Source: Aquimarina spongiae (GTDB taxonomy: Bacteria > Bacteroidota > Bacteroidia > Flavobacteriales > Flavobacteriaceae). From it: a stretch of 64,000 nt of DNA. How positions within the stretch are numbered: position 1 is the first letter of the stretch; every line of letters begins with the position of its first letter. Positions 1 through 9,073 of the stretch are shown in pieces. The translations under genes and the position numbers were made by a program. The notes under the pieces were generated by a model that saw only the letters and a program-made list of their open reading frames with translations, was not told the origin of the DNA and searched no databases. The DNA lies in assembly GCF_900141785.1 (NCBI RefSeq), contig NZ_FQYP01000008.1, forward strand, positions 1 to 64,000, in the 5' to 3' direction.

Positions 1-113
1 CTTTTTTATCCACCAAAACTTTTTTGAAATATTTTTAAAAAGTTTTTCCGAAGCTGTCAATGAACATCACTAAACCAAATCTACCCTCAAATCTCTTCCC
101 CGTTTAGCGGCTG

Positions 114-143
114 CAAACATACAGCCTTTTTAATTATCAACAA
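114..143 (-). promoter_or_regulatory. Promoter of a stable-RNA (probably rRNA) operon leaving the left edge
   Basis: Read on the minus strand, TTG at 143-141 (a second TTG at 140-138) is followed after 19 bases by TATGTTTG at 121-114, which fits the Bacteroidota consensus TTG-N19-TAnnTTTG. Downstream come a GC-rich start (GCAGCCGCTAAACGGGG) and GTTCATTGACA at 67-57, which I recall as typical of flavobacterial 16S rRNA leaders. Near the edge, TTTTGGTGGATAAAAAAG looks like the upstream half of a second tandem promoter. The RNA genes themselves lie outside the window, so the identity of the operon is inferred. Confidence 0.65.
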
Positions 144-228
144 GACTTTTTTAAAGTTTTTTTAATCTTTTTTTAATCTAAAAACCCAACACTCTAATAC
201 ACCATTACTTACAACTGAAAAAAAATAT

Positions 229-2526
229 TTACGCCTTCATAATTTTCACAACAATGGATTTACTAATAGGCGTATTACTCTTGTCTGCAAAATGATTATA
301 AGGGACCAAAACATTAGTCTCCGGGAAATATGCGCCTAAATTACCTTTTGGAATATTATAGGGAATTGCTAAAAAGTTAATTGCTTTTCGTTCTACTCCA
401 TCATATTGACTTATCAAATGAACAATATCAAATTTTTGCAATGCATGCTCCTGCATGTCTTGTTCATTCATAAACACTACTCTTCTTTCGTTATATACCC
501 CTCTATAACGATCATCTAATCCATATATAGTAGTATTAAACTGATCATGAGATCGAATCGTCATTAACAAAAACTCATCTTCTTTTATTTGATGATCCGG
601 TAAACTGCATATACTAAATTGCGCTCTTTTATTGGGCAGTTTACTAAAATCTAAATCTCTTACATTATTAGGGAGATAAAAACCCACTCCTTTTGAGCGA
701 TCATTAAGTTCTTGAAACCCGTTGACCACCTTTTCTATTTTCTCTCTTATTAGCTCGTAATCGGTAGACAATCCTTTCCAATCTACAACATGATCTTTTT
801 TGAAGTACGCTTCTGCAATTCCACCGACAATCTCTGGCTCACTTTTAAGATTACCAGAAGCAGGAGGCAACATCCCTTTTGATCGATGCACTTTCCCCAT
901 ACTATTTTCTACTGTAAAAAATCTTGGTCGACCTTCTTTCATATCTTGTTCTGACCTGCCTAAAGTCGGCAAAATCAATGCAGTTTTTCCTGCCACCAAA
1001 TGTGTTCTGTTTAATTTGGTACTTATATTGATCGTAAGATTACAATTAAATAAAGCTTGAGCCGTATATTCGGTATCAGAAGCTGCGGATAAAAAATTAC
1101 CTCCCAGTGCAATAAACACTTTTGCTTTTCCTGTATTCATGGCTTCTATGGCATGCACCGTATCCAACCCTTCCTTGTCTGGAGGCGTAAACCCAAAGGT
1201 ATTTTCAATAGCGTCATTGAGCGCTGGTGATACATGATGCATAATCCCAACGCTACGATCTCCTTGTACATTGCTATGTCCTCTTACCGGACAGGTTCCT
1301 GCTCCAGGTTTACCTAAACTTCCTTTCAGCAATAGAAGATTCACACACTCTTTAATGTTCTCTACTCCATTTTTATGTTGGGTGAGCCCCATCGCCCAGC
1401 AAATAATAATTCTCTTTTTGTGCGCTAGCAGATCAACCGCTTGGTCAATTATCTTTTCTGAAACACCGCATTGCTCTAAGAGCTCCTGATCAGAATACAT
1501 ATCCACATCCTGTGCTAACGTTTCATATCCTTGGGTATACTCTTTGATAAATTCATGATCAACAACTCCTCCTCGTTCTTTCTCTAATCTTATAAGTTTT
1601 TTAATCATCAATTTCAATAGTGAAACGTCTTGATTTATTTTTACCTGAAGATGTATGTCGGTAAGAGCTGTACCCGATGCCAGAACTCCTTTAATTTCCT
1701 GAGGGTTTTTAAACCGTATTAAACCTGCTTCTTCTAAAGGATTAACACTAATCACTTTGCCTCCATTTTCTTTACATTTTTGCAATGCAGATAGCATTCT
1801 GGGGTGATTCGTCCCTGGATTTTGCCCAATCACCATCACCACCTCGGCTTTTTCAAAATCTTCAAGTTTTACCGAACCTTTACCAATCCCCAAAGTTTCT
1901 TTTAATGCTACACCACTAGACTCGTGACACATATTTGAGCAATCGGGCATATTATTGGTTCCAAAAGCTCTTACAAAAAGCCCATATAAGAATGCTGCCT
2001 CGTTACTTGATCTTCCAGAAGTATAAAACACTCCTTGATCTGGATGATCCAGGGCATGCAGTTCTTCTGCGATGAGGGCAAATGCATCTTCCCAAGAAAT
2101 AGGCTCATAATATATAGAATCAGGACGCAACACCATAGGTTCTGTTAATCGTCCACTTTTGCCGATTTGATAGTCTGACCATTGGGACAGTTCTTCTACA
2201 GAATGCTTTGCAAAAAAGTGTTGATCTACCCTTTGATTGGTTGCTTCTTCTGCTATAGCTTTAACTCCATTCTCACAATACTCCCCTAATCTTGAAGGTT
2301 TGTCAGGATCAGGCCAGGCACAACCGGGGCAATCAAACCCATCTTTTTGATTCATTTTACCAAGTACCTGAAACGACTTTGTGACTCCCATTTCTTTGAA
2401 AGCATGCTGAAGTGCCACTTTTACCGCTGGTAATCCGGCTGCATACACAGCAGGTTCTTTTACCTTTATTCCTGTAAATGATGTAGGCCCTAGAACGGAT
2501 ATATTTCTTTTATTAATGATGCTCAT
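229..2526 (-). CDS. YdeP/FdhA-type molybdopterin oxidoreductase, alpha subunit
   Basis: This is a large molybdopterin-dependent oxidoreductase (765 aa) of the formate-dehydrogenase-like YdeP branch, probably cytoplasmic because no signal peptide is seen. The N-terminus has CPGCAWPDP (C66, C69) and C84, the molybdopterin core shows YTSGRSSNEAAF and NMCHESSG (C196, C200, H201), and the C-terminal molybdopterin-dinucleotide-binding part has SHDQFNTTIYG near residue 660. I do not see the four-cysteine [4Fe-4S] motif of classical formate dehydrogenases. No accessory beta subunit or fdhD lies beside it. The gene is monocistronic; a structured GC-rich element lies just upstream. The family is confident, the substrate unknown. 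Confidence 0.88.
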   Translation of the reverse strand: MSIINKRNISVLGPTSFTGIKVKEPAVYAAGLPAVKVALQHAFKEMGVTKSFQVLGKMNQKDGFDCPGCAWPDPDKPSRLGEYCENGVKAIAEEATNQRVDQHFFAKHSVEELSQWSDYQIGKSGRLTEPMVLRPDSIYYEPISWEDAFALIAEELHALDHPDQGVFYTSGRSSNEAAFLYGLFVRAFGTNNMPDCSNMCHESSGVALKETLGIGKGSVKLEDFEKAEVVMVIGQNPGTNHPRMLSALQKCKENGGKVISVNPLEEAGLIRFKNPQEIKGVLASGTALTDIHLQVKINQDVSLLKLMIKKLIRLEKERGGVVDHEFIKEYTQGYETLAQDVDMYSDQELLEQCGVSEKIIDQAVDLLAHKKRIIICWAMGLTQHKNGVENIKECVNLLLLKGSLGKPGAGTCPVRGHSNVQGDRSVGIMHHVSPALNDAIENTFGFTPPDKEGLDTVHAIEAMNTGKAKVFIALGGNFLSAASDTEYTAQALFNCNLTINISTKLNRTHLVAGKTALILPTLGRSEQDMKEGRPRFFTVENSMGKVHRSKGMLPPASGNLKSEPEIVGGIAEAYFKKDHVVDWKGLSTDYELIREKIEKVVNGFQELNDRSKGVGFYLPNNVRDLDFSKLPNKRAQFSICSLPDHQIKEDEFLLMTIRSHDQFNTTIYGLDDRYRGVYNERRVVFMNEQDMQEHALQKFDIVHLISQYDGVERKAINFLAIPYNIPKGNLGAYFPETNVLVPYNHFADKSNTPISKSIVVKIMKA

Positions 2527-2585
2527 GTATCTTGATCTAAATAAAATGTGAGGAATACCAAAGATACATCTTAATCCCAGATCTG

Positions 2586-2662
2586 CGCCAGGGATTGAAG
2601 TGAAAATCCCGGATCTGTCAAACGCAGAACGGAATTGAAACGGAAAGCCCGCCCGGGCGCCC
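2586..2662 (+). repeat. GC-rich structured intergenic element, copy 1
   Basis: In the gap between the porin and the molybdopterin oxidoreductase lies a GC-rich block in AT-rich surroundings. It opens with GCGCCAGGGATTGAA and ends with GGAAAGCCCGCCCGGGCGCC, so the two ends can pair (GCGCC with GGGCGC). Inside are two related 20-mers 40 bases apart: GGGATTGAAGTGAAAATCCC (2591-2610) and GGAATTGAAACGGAAAGCCC (2631-2650). The same signature occurs on the minus strand at 55967-56028. It resembles an abundant flavobacterial intergenic element, possibly the Rfam Flavo-1 motif; that match is from memory and unverified. It runs opposite to both flanking genes. Confidence 0.6.
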
Positions 2663-2669
2663 TAAAACA

Positions 2670-4655
2670 TTATAAAAAGAAGTTCCACACCAGTCCAAAC
2701 CGAATCACAGCATCTCTGTAGGCATAACCGGGAGCAGAAAATTCATTGTTTTGACTAAAGGCTTCGGAAAAGTTCTCTACTTTAAAGAAAATTCGGGTTT
2801 GCCGGACTTTTGCATTAAAAAAGAGGTCAATTTGAGGGAAACCACCGATCTCCTGATCATTTTGAGAATAAAATTCGGATAATACAGGATCGTATGCATC
2901 TCCATTATAGGCCGAGAAATATTTGAATGTAATACCAGTTTGTAGAAACAACGCATTGTTCTTAAACCAATGGTCTTCGTAAAACAAACTGTTACGAGTT
3001 ATAATCTCTGGTACATTATATATCTGATCACCACCTTGCACACTCTGATACATCACAGTATTCTCTAACCCTATCTTACCAAACTTAAAGGCGTTGGTCA
3101 ATTTTACCTTTAGCACATCGATATTGTCCGCTGCTTGTAGAGGAACCGTGATCGAATCTGCGTCTTTGGCGAAATAAGTGAAATTCTTAATCGTACTGTA
3201 ACTCGCCTCGATATTGGCAATATTTTTGGCTTTTAGGTTAAGCGATATTTTTTGTGTTTCGGTATTCTCGAAATCATTTTGCCAATTGTAATTGACATAA
3301 TCGTTTTGATATAACAAGAAGTTATAATTAGGTGCAACAGAATTAGAACTAATCTTTGCTTGTAACCCATACTTCTCGTTTAGTTGGTAACCAGCTCCTG
3401 CATTTACATAATGCCCATCAAAATCACCCGACACCAAGGTCATTCCATCTGCAAAAAGCTCAAAACCTTTATAGTTATTAGCATACTGTCCTCCTACCGA
3501 AAAAACATCTCCTTTTATTCTGTTGGTGATATTAACTGGATTCCCTTCAGAATCGACCTGGCGAAGAATACTATTATATCCATAATTATAATTAGAGCTT
3601 CCTCCGATCACTCTGAGGTTCCCTAACCATTTATTATCAAATTCTAAAAATACCTGATTGCTAAAATCTTCGAGGGCAACCTTATCTGATAGTGCTCCAC
3701 TTTGATAAGCTTCTCCAAAAATGTTCCTGGGCGCAATAGCTGCCTGATCAAATTGGAACGATTTATCGGTAAGATCCATAATATGTCCTATGGCTAATCC
3801 TGTCCCGCTACTATCGGTTCTTTTCAGTATTTCAAATTGGTGATTGAGATAAAATCGTTTCCCTAAAAGGATACTTTCTGCATTTTCAAAATTAACGGTT
3901 ATTGAAGCTCGATCTGCAAACTCAGCTTCCTCTCCTACAAATTGCCCTTGTGCCAAATATTGGTCAATCCCCTCCGGAGAAAGTCCCCCATTCTCTTCGT
4001 TTAATAAATCCTGAGAAACGAAATGTGTTTTTATCTGATATCTTTCGTTTTTGGTGATATAACTTAAAGTAGATCGGAAATTTCCTGTACTCGTCAAGGC
4101 GTGTTGATATTTACCTAACGATCTTACTCCTTTGTAAGCGATAGATAAGTTTAGTCTTGGTGAAGTATTTACTGTAAAAAACGCATCTAATTGTTGCCCT
4201 TGTTCAAAAGTGGTCTTAAAATACAATTCGGTAAGCGGAGTAGGCACTTGATAATAGTTGATATCATCGGCCTCCATAAAATTAAAATGTCTGGCTCTTG
4301 CACCAAATAACGGTAACAAATGATCTCTTTCCTCTCTTTTTGCCAAACTATTATAGGTTTGGCCAACATTATTGATAGGCAATAGTTCAAAATCGTCTCT
4401 TCTGAGGTAGTTAAATTGATAATCTTTTTGCAAGGTAAGTGTAGTATCTACAAAAGTAGTATCATTTTGTACAGAAACGATCTTATAAGCTGTAATCGGT
4501 GGTTTTTTCTTTTTATCCTTAGAGGAACCAGATGAATTGCGAATAGATCGCTCATCTAAGGTCTGCCCATTTTCTGTTTCATTCTGGTTTCTTTGCTGAG
4601 CCCACTGAGCAGCACTATAGATTAATAAAAGTACTAATATTATGTTTTTTCTCAT
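2670..4655 (-). CDS. Putative outer-membrane porin
   Basis: A 661-aa protein with an N-terminal signal peptide (hydrophobic IILVLLLIYSAAQWA, residues 4-18), then a polar Ser/Lys-rich linker, then a long region of alternating aromatic and polar strands typical of a large outer-membrane beta-barrel. The last residue sits in the aromatic end FGLVWNFFL, the C-terminal signature of barrels inserted by BamA. It matches the Bacteroidota putative-porin type. Substrate is unknown. It is transcribed divergently from rnhB and has no close operon partner. Confidence 0.75.
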   Translation of the reverse strand: MRKNIILVLLLIYSAAQWAQQRNQNETENGQTLDERSIRNSSGSSKDKKKKPPITAYKIVSVQNDTTFVDTTLTLQKDYQFNYLRRDDFELLPINNVGQTYNSLAKREERDHLLPLFGARARHFNFMEADDINYYQVPTPLTELYFKTTFEQGQQLDAFFTVNTSPRLNLSIAYKGVRSLGKYQHALTSTGNFRSTLSYITKNERYQIKTHFVSQDLLNEENGGLSPEGIDQYLAQGQFVGEEAEFADRASITVNFENAESILLGKRFYLNHQFEILKRTDSSGTGLAIGHIMDLTDKSFQFDQAAIAPRNIFGEAYQSGALSDKVALEDFSNQVFLEFDNKWLGNLRVIGGSSNYNYGYNSILRQVDSEGNPVNITNRIKGDVFSVGGQYANNYKGFELFADGMTLVSGDFDGHYVNAGAGYQLNEKYGLQAKISSNSVAPNYNFLLYQNDYVNYNWQNDFENTETQKISLNLKAKNIANIEASYSTIKNFTYFAKDADSITVPLQAADNIDVLKVKLTNAFKFGKIGLENTVMYQSVQGGDQIYNVPEIITRNSLFYEDHWFKNNALFLQTGITFKYFSAYNGDAYDPVLSEFYSQNDQEIGGFPQIDLFFNAKVRQTRIFFKVENFSEAFSQNNEFSAPGYAYRDAVIRFGLVWNFFL

Positions 4656-4780
4656 TAGCGTATTTGAACTGTGGCAAAAATATACTTTTTTAACGAAAGT
4701 AAATGATAGTCATTGTCTGATTTAGACGATTGTTATTTTCAATTTTTAAAAATAGTTTTTCCGAAATTGAACACATCCTG

Positions 4781-4788
4781 TATCTTCG
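4781..4788 (+). promoter_or_regulatory. -7 element of rnhB, implying a leaderless transcript
   Basis: TATCTTCG matches the Bacteroidota -7 element TAnnTTTG at seven of eight positions. The rnhB ATG at 4793 begins only four bases downstream, so transcription would start at or within the start codon. A clear TTG at the usual distance is not seen. Confidence 0.4.
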
Positions 4789-4792
4789 CAAT

Positions 4793-5392
4793 ATGCTTAC
4801 ATTGAAATTAAACACTGATCTGTTGGAATGCGGCACAGATGAAGCAGGGCGTGGTTGCCTTGCGGGACCAGTTACTGCTGCAGCCATCATTCTTCCAGAT
4901 GATTTCAAAAATAAAATTCTAACTGACTCCAAACAACTTAGCGAGGCAAAAAGAAAATCTCTAAAACCTCTATTAGAAGACTGTTGTGTTACCTATGGTG
5001 TTACACATATTTTTATGGATGAAATCGATAAGATCAATATTCTAAACGCTTCTATTCTTGCTATGCAACGGTCTATAGAGCAATTAAAGCCTCAGCCCGA
5101 ACATATTGCAGTAGATGGAAATAAGTTCAAACCTTATCATAATATCCCACATACTTGCGTTATAAAAGGTGACGGTAAATATTTAAACATTGCAGCGGCT
5201 TCAGTATTGGCCAAAACCTATAGAGATGAATATATGGAGAAAATCCACGAAGAGTTCCCGATGTATAACTGGAAGAAAAACAAAGGATACCCAACCAATG
5301 AACATAGAGAAGCAATCCGAAAATATGGAATCACAAAATACCATCGTAAAAGTTTCAGATTACTTCCAGAACAATTAACACTTGATCTTTAA
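4793..5392 (+). CDS. rnhB: Ribonuclease HII
   Basis: RNase HII cleaves the RNA strand of RNA-DNA hybrids and removes misincorporated ribonucleotides in the cytoplasm. The 199-aa product shows the family motif DEAGRG (D16, E17) followed by LAGPV, then the downstream block AVDGNKF and the basic C-terminal segment [11 protein letters not shown]. Length is typical. I chose the ATG at 4793, not the in-frame one at 4730, because homologues begin just before the DEAGRG strand and a -7 promoter element sits directly upstream. It is divergent from the porin gene and followed after about 125 bases by a large lipoprotein gene. Confidence 0.93.
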   Translation: MLTLKLNTDLLECGTDEAGRGCLAGPVTAAAIILPDDFKNKILTDSKQLSEAKRKSLKPLLEDCCVTYGVTHIFMDEIDKINILNASILAMQRSIEQLKPQPEHIAVDGNKFKPYHNIPHTCVIKGDGKYLNIAAASVLAKTYRDEYMEKIHEEFPMYNWKKNKGYPTNEHREAIRKYGITKYHRKSFRLLPEQLTLDL

Positions 5393-5517
5393 ATAATTAT
5401 ATCTTTGAAACGATTAACAAACCACTGTTTTTATTTAAAATTTGCTCGTTTTAAAGAGGTCTTAAAGCTGAATTTTTAATGTCGACATATCAAACCAGGA
5501 ATACAAATCGAATTTAT

Positions 5518-7992
5518 ATGATGAAAAGAATAATTAGCATTCTACTAATTTTTATTGCTATTTCTTGTGACACCACCCCAAAAAAATCAAATTCATTAAT
5601 TGAATATATCCCCAGAGATGCTCAGGTAATTATCAAAATCAATAACCTCGATAAATCTTCAAGTTCACTTAGAGACAATCATTTTATCAAAACCAATAGT
5701 CAATTAGCTTTTATTCAATATTTCAAAAAGTTATCCATTTTGGATCAAACTCATAAAAATCAGGGATTACTGTGTTTTTCTCCTAGAGGAAAAAATGATT
5801 TTGAATACACCTACGTTTCTAAATTCGATCCTAAACTCATTGAACAGGACTCTATCCATAAGAAGGACATCAAAACCATAAACTACGATGAGCATGTAAT
5901 CTATGAAATCACTACAGGAGGAGATAATTTTTATGCCACCAGACAAGATAGCATTCTTATTGCTTCCTCTTCTCAATTATTGATCGAAAATGCTATTCGG
6001 ATACAAGCTAATCCATTACCAATAGATAGTGATTTAGAAAAAGTATATAATGTATCTGGCACAGACAACAATTTATCTGTATTGATTAATGGTAAAAAAC
6101 TTAAGAGCCTTCATAATTCGTTATTACCCAAAACCACTCTCGAAGATCTGGGTAATTTTAGTGGCTGGACCTCTCTTGATGCAACGATCGAACAAAATGC
6201 TATCAAATTTGATGGAATTGCTGTCGAAAAAGACTCCTTATCCAGCACGATCGGGATTTTTGACAATACTATTCCGCAAACCAATCAACTTTCCAAAATT
6301 ACTCCTACAGGAGCCAAAGGATTCATCTCCTATACCTATGATGATTTTCTGACCTTAAAAAATAATTTATCTAGGGCTCAAGACAGAGATGTTGAGGATA
6401 TCCCTAATCAATTAGATGAAGTATTTGCAGGTATATCAGAGATTGGTCTTATTTTTCTAGAGAAAGAAAAGGTTTTGGTTTTGAATGCTATCGACGGAGC
6501 CTCGACTGCAGAAGAATTAAATGGAGAAAAAGCGGATACCTACAGAAACATTTCCATTTTTCGTTACTCTGATGCCGGCATTTTTTCGCAGGTTTTGCAT
6601 CCACTAGTTCAGGACTTTGAAGGTAAGTTTTATTTTGTAAAAGATGATTTTGTGGTCTTTGGAAGTTCTATGAGCGCTTTACGAGATATTATTGCTAACG
6701 TCCTAAATCAAACACTGCTGAACCAGCAAGGATATTACAGCAGTGCTGTTAATGGATTATCCAATGAAGCTTCTATTCTTGCCGTAAGCACTATCAAAAA
6801 TATAAAAGAATACGTATCTACAAACGCCAAAGAGGATTACCAAAAGGAATTAGACGATGTAAAAGACAAAGGGTACGAGATAGGAGCTTTACAAATCATC
6901 AAAGAAAATGATTTTGCCCATATCCATGGTATCTTACAGAAAAATGCAGCAAAAGGTTCTGCTACCTCTGTATCTCAGGCAGCTTCGACCACCTTGGAAA
7001 ATAAAATTCTAAACACCCCAGTACTGGTAAAAAATCACCGTAGTAAAGGTATGGACGCCACCATACAAGATATCGACAACAATCTATATCTGATTTCGGA
7101 TAAAGGATCCATATTCTGGAAAAAACAAATCGACGGGGAGATTTTGGGAGAGATACAGCAAATTGATATCTATAAAAATGGAAGATATCAGCTTCTTTTC
7201 AATACGGCCAACACTTTGTATCTTGTTGACAGAGATGGAAATGATGTTGCTCCGTATCCAAAGAAATTTGATACCCCTATTACGCAACCGCTATCTTTAT
7301 TCGACTATGATAAAAGTAAACGATACCGAATCGTAATCACCCAGGGGAATCAGGTAAAAATGTTTAATGCCGAAGGAGATGTCGTGACAGGATTTGGTTT
7401 TAAAGGCACTGAAACCGATATTATCCTACCTCCGAAACATATTAGAATTGGCACCAAAGATTATTTGCTCTTTGCAGAGAAAAACGGAACGCTTTCTATA
7501 TTAGATCGATTAGGAAGACCTAGGGTAACTGTAAAGGATAAAGTTGATTTCTCACAGAATCAATGGTATCAATATCAGGATAAATTTACTTCTACTACCA
7601 AGGATGGGAAATTAATTCAAATCTTAACGGATGGTAGTGCGGTCACCCAAAACTTGAAACTTACAGGTGAGAATAGTGGAATGGTGGCTACCAACAAGAC
7701 ACTAGTCACTTTTTCTGAAAACAAACTTTCTATAAAAGGGCGAACGATAGAATTAGAATACGGTGTATACACGAAACCACAATTATTCTATATCAACAAT
7801 AAAATCTACGTAACGATTACTGACACTCAAGCAAAAAAGGTGTTTTTGTATGATAGTAATGCAGAATTACTACCTAATTTCCCTGTGTATGGGAACTCTG
7901 TAATCAGTATGGGGAATATGGATAAGGATCCAAATCTAGAATTTGTTGTACAAGGTGAAGACAACAGTATATTGATCTATCAGATTAATTAA
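5518..7992 (+). CDS. Large lipoprotein with DUF3352-like N-terminus and beta-propeller-like C-terminus
   Basis: The product (824 aa from the ATG at 5518) begins with a lipoprotein signal (MMKRIISILLIFIAISC) whose lipobox cysteine would anchor it to a membrane. The N-terminal half opens with LIEYIPRDAQVIIKINNL, a pattern seen in Bacteroidota DUF3352-like proteins. From about residue 510 it contains repeated short strands such as IFWKKQIDGEI, LYLVDRDGNDV and LSILDRLGRPR, suggesting a beta-propeller. The earlier ATG at 5479 would place 13 polar residues before the signal and is less likely. In relatives it sits next to rnhB. Function is unknown. Confidence 0.7.
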   Translation: MMKRIISILLIFIAISCDTTPKKSNSLIEYIPRDAQVIIKINNLDKSSSSLRDNHFIKTNSQLAFIQYFKKLSILDQTHKNQGLLCFSPRGKNDFEYTYVSKFDPKLIEQDSIHKKDIKTINYDEHVIYEITTGGDNFYATRQDSILIASSSQLLIENAIRIQANPLPIDSDLEKVYNVSGTDNNLSVLINGKKLKSLHNSLLPKTTLEDLGNFSGWTSLDATIEQNAIKFDGIAVEKDSLSSTIGIFDNTIPQTNQLSKITPTGAKGFISYTYDDFLTLKNNLSRAQDRDVEDIPNQLDEVFAGISEIGLIFLEKEKVLVLNAIDGASTAEELNGEKADTYRNISIFRYSDAGIFSQVLHPLVQDFEGKFYFVKDDFVVFGSSMSALRDIIANVLNQTLLNQQGYYSSAVNGLSNEASILAVSTIKNIKEYVSTNAKEDYQKELDDVKDKGYEIGALQIIKENDFAHIHGILQKNAAKGSATSVSQAASTTLENKILNTPVLVKNHRSKGMDATIQDIDNNLYLISDKGSIFWKKQIDGEILGEIQQIDIYKNGRYQLLFNTANTLYLVDRDGNDVAPYPKKFDTPITQPLSLFDYDKSKRYRIVITQGNQVKMFNAEGDVVTGFGFKGTETDIILPPKHIRIGTKDYLLFAEKNGTLSILDRLGRPRVTVKDKVDFSQNQWYQYQDKFTSTTKDGKLIQILTDGSAVTQNLKLTGENSGMVATNKTLVTFSENKLSIKGRTIELEYGVYTKPQLFYINNKIYVTITDTQAKKVFLYDSNAELLPNFPVYGNSVISMGNMDKDPNLEFVVQGEDNSILIYQIN

Positions 7993-8016
7993 ATCAAAAT
8001 ACTTACCATATAGCAC

Positions 8017-8049
8017 AACCGAAGTTGACTTAGTTAGCTTCGGTTTTTT
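8017..8049. terminator. Bidirectional terminator between the lipoprotein gene and lipB
   Basis: AACCGAAG (8017-8024) pairs with CTTCGGTT (8038-8045) and is followed by a T run. It lies between convergent genes and overlaps the last codons of lipB. Confidence 0.75.
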
Positions 8050-8749
8050 GTTGGATCCACTCCGCTTCAAAAAGAGTTTTGAAATGCTTAAGTAGTTTTT
8101 CTTTCACCTCTTCTACAGAGATGCTTTCCTTACCTAATTCTACGTTTAGAGATGTAACTGCTTTCCCTTTGATGCCACAAGGAATGATATTGTCAAAATA
8201 GCCAAGATCCGCATTTACATTGAACGCAAACCCATGCATGGTCACCCATCTGCTTGCTCGCACCCCCATAGCACATATTTTACGTGCAAAAGGAGTTCCT
8301 ACGTCAAGCCAAACACCAGTTTCACCCTCACTCCTTGTTCCTACGATTCCATACTCTGCAAGAGTTAGGATAACCACCTCTTCTAGAAAACGAAGGTACT
8401 TATGAATGTCGGTAAAAAAATTATCCAAATCCAAAATAGGATATCCTACGATTTGTCCTGGCCCATGATAAGTAATATCTCCCCCTCTATTTATTTTATA
8501 GAAAGTGGCACCTTTTTGAGACAACTGCAACTCATTGAGCAAAAGATTACTCATATCCCCACTTTTTCCTAAGGTATACACATGTGGATGCTCTACAAAC
8601 AGGAAATAGTTAGGTGTTTCCAAACCTGCATCTTCTCTTCGATTTTTAACTTTGATATCTAAAATCTCACGGAAAAGTTCTTCCTGATAATCCCAGGTCT
8701 CTTTGTAATCCTTATAACCTAGCTCCTGCAGTTGTATCTTCTTATTCAT
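8030..8749 (-). CDS. lipB: Octanoyl-[acyl-carrier-protein]:protein N-octanoyltransferase
   Basis: LipB transfers octanoyl groups from ACP to lipoyl domains, the first step of endogenous lipoate synthesis. The 239-aa protein shows RGGDITYHGPGQIVGYPILDL (substrate pocket), the HGFAFNVNAD block, and the catalytic PCGIKGKAVTSL segment with the acyl-accepting Cys and the Lys. Length is normal. It supplies the cofactor for lipoylated E2 proteins such as the one encoded at 56041-57342. The 52-residue Pmp3-type gene lies 53 bases upstream on the same strand. Confidence 0.95.
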   Translation of the reverse strand: MNKKIQLQELGYKDYKETWDYQEELFREILDIKVKNRREDAGLETPNYFLFVEHPHVYTLGKSGDMSNLLLNELQLSQKGATFYKINRGGDITYHGPGQIVGYPILDLDNFFTDIHKYLRFLEEVVILTLAEYGIVGTRSEGETGVWLDVGTPFARKICAMGVRASRWVTMHGFAFNVNADLGYFDNIIPCGIKGKAVTSLNVELGKESISVEEVKEKLLKHFKTLFEAEWIQQKTEAN

Positions 8750-8802
8750 TATTACAAAGATACAATGATGACGTCGTATTCTTTATGGATTTTAACAAAA
8801 TC

Positions 8803-8961
8803 TCATGATTTTGGGTTATTCAGTATCACTAATGCAGCAATTACTCCAGGAACCCAACCGCAAATAGTAAGCAGTAAAACAATTATTACAGAACCACACC
8901 CTTTATCAAGAACAGAAAGAGGTGGAAAAAAAATGGCTAATAAAACCCTCCAAAAACTCAT
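8803..8961 (-). CDS. Pmp3/YqaE-family small membrane protein
   Basis: A 52-residue open frame on the minus strand encodes a two-helix membrane peptide: start MSFWRVLLAIFFPPLSV, a loop DKGCGS, and a second helix containing TICGWVPGVIAAL. The FFPPL-x-V-x-x-DKGCG and GWxPGxIxAL blocks are the hallmarks of the Pmp3/YqaE family, which affects membrane potential and cation homeostasis in other organisms. It starts at the ATG complementary to 8959-8961 and stops at 8803-8805. It lies upstream of lipB on the same strand. Confidence 0.9.
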   Translation of the reverse strand: MSFWRVLLAIFFPPLSVLDKGCGSVIIVLLLTICGWVPGVIAALVILNNPKS

Positions 8962-9073
8962 AAATAATAATAAAATTTGATTGATGTATACTTATAGGTA
9001 GTACAACTTCATATTCTGTTACAATGTTATAAAATTAATCTCTATATTTCTATTTTGTTTTTGACAACAACAG

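Noticed and set aside
8732..8980. Plus-strand open frame of 82 codons
   Set aside because: It is antisense to the Pmp3/YqaE gene on the minus strand, which has a clear family signature, and its own sequence resembles nothing.
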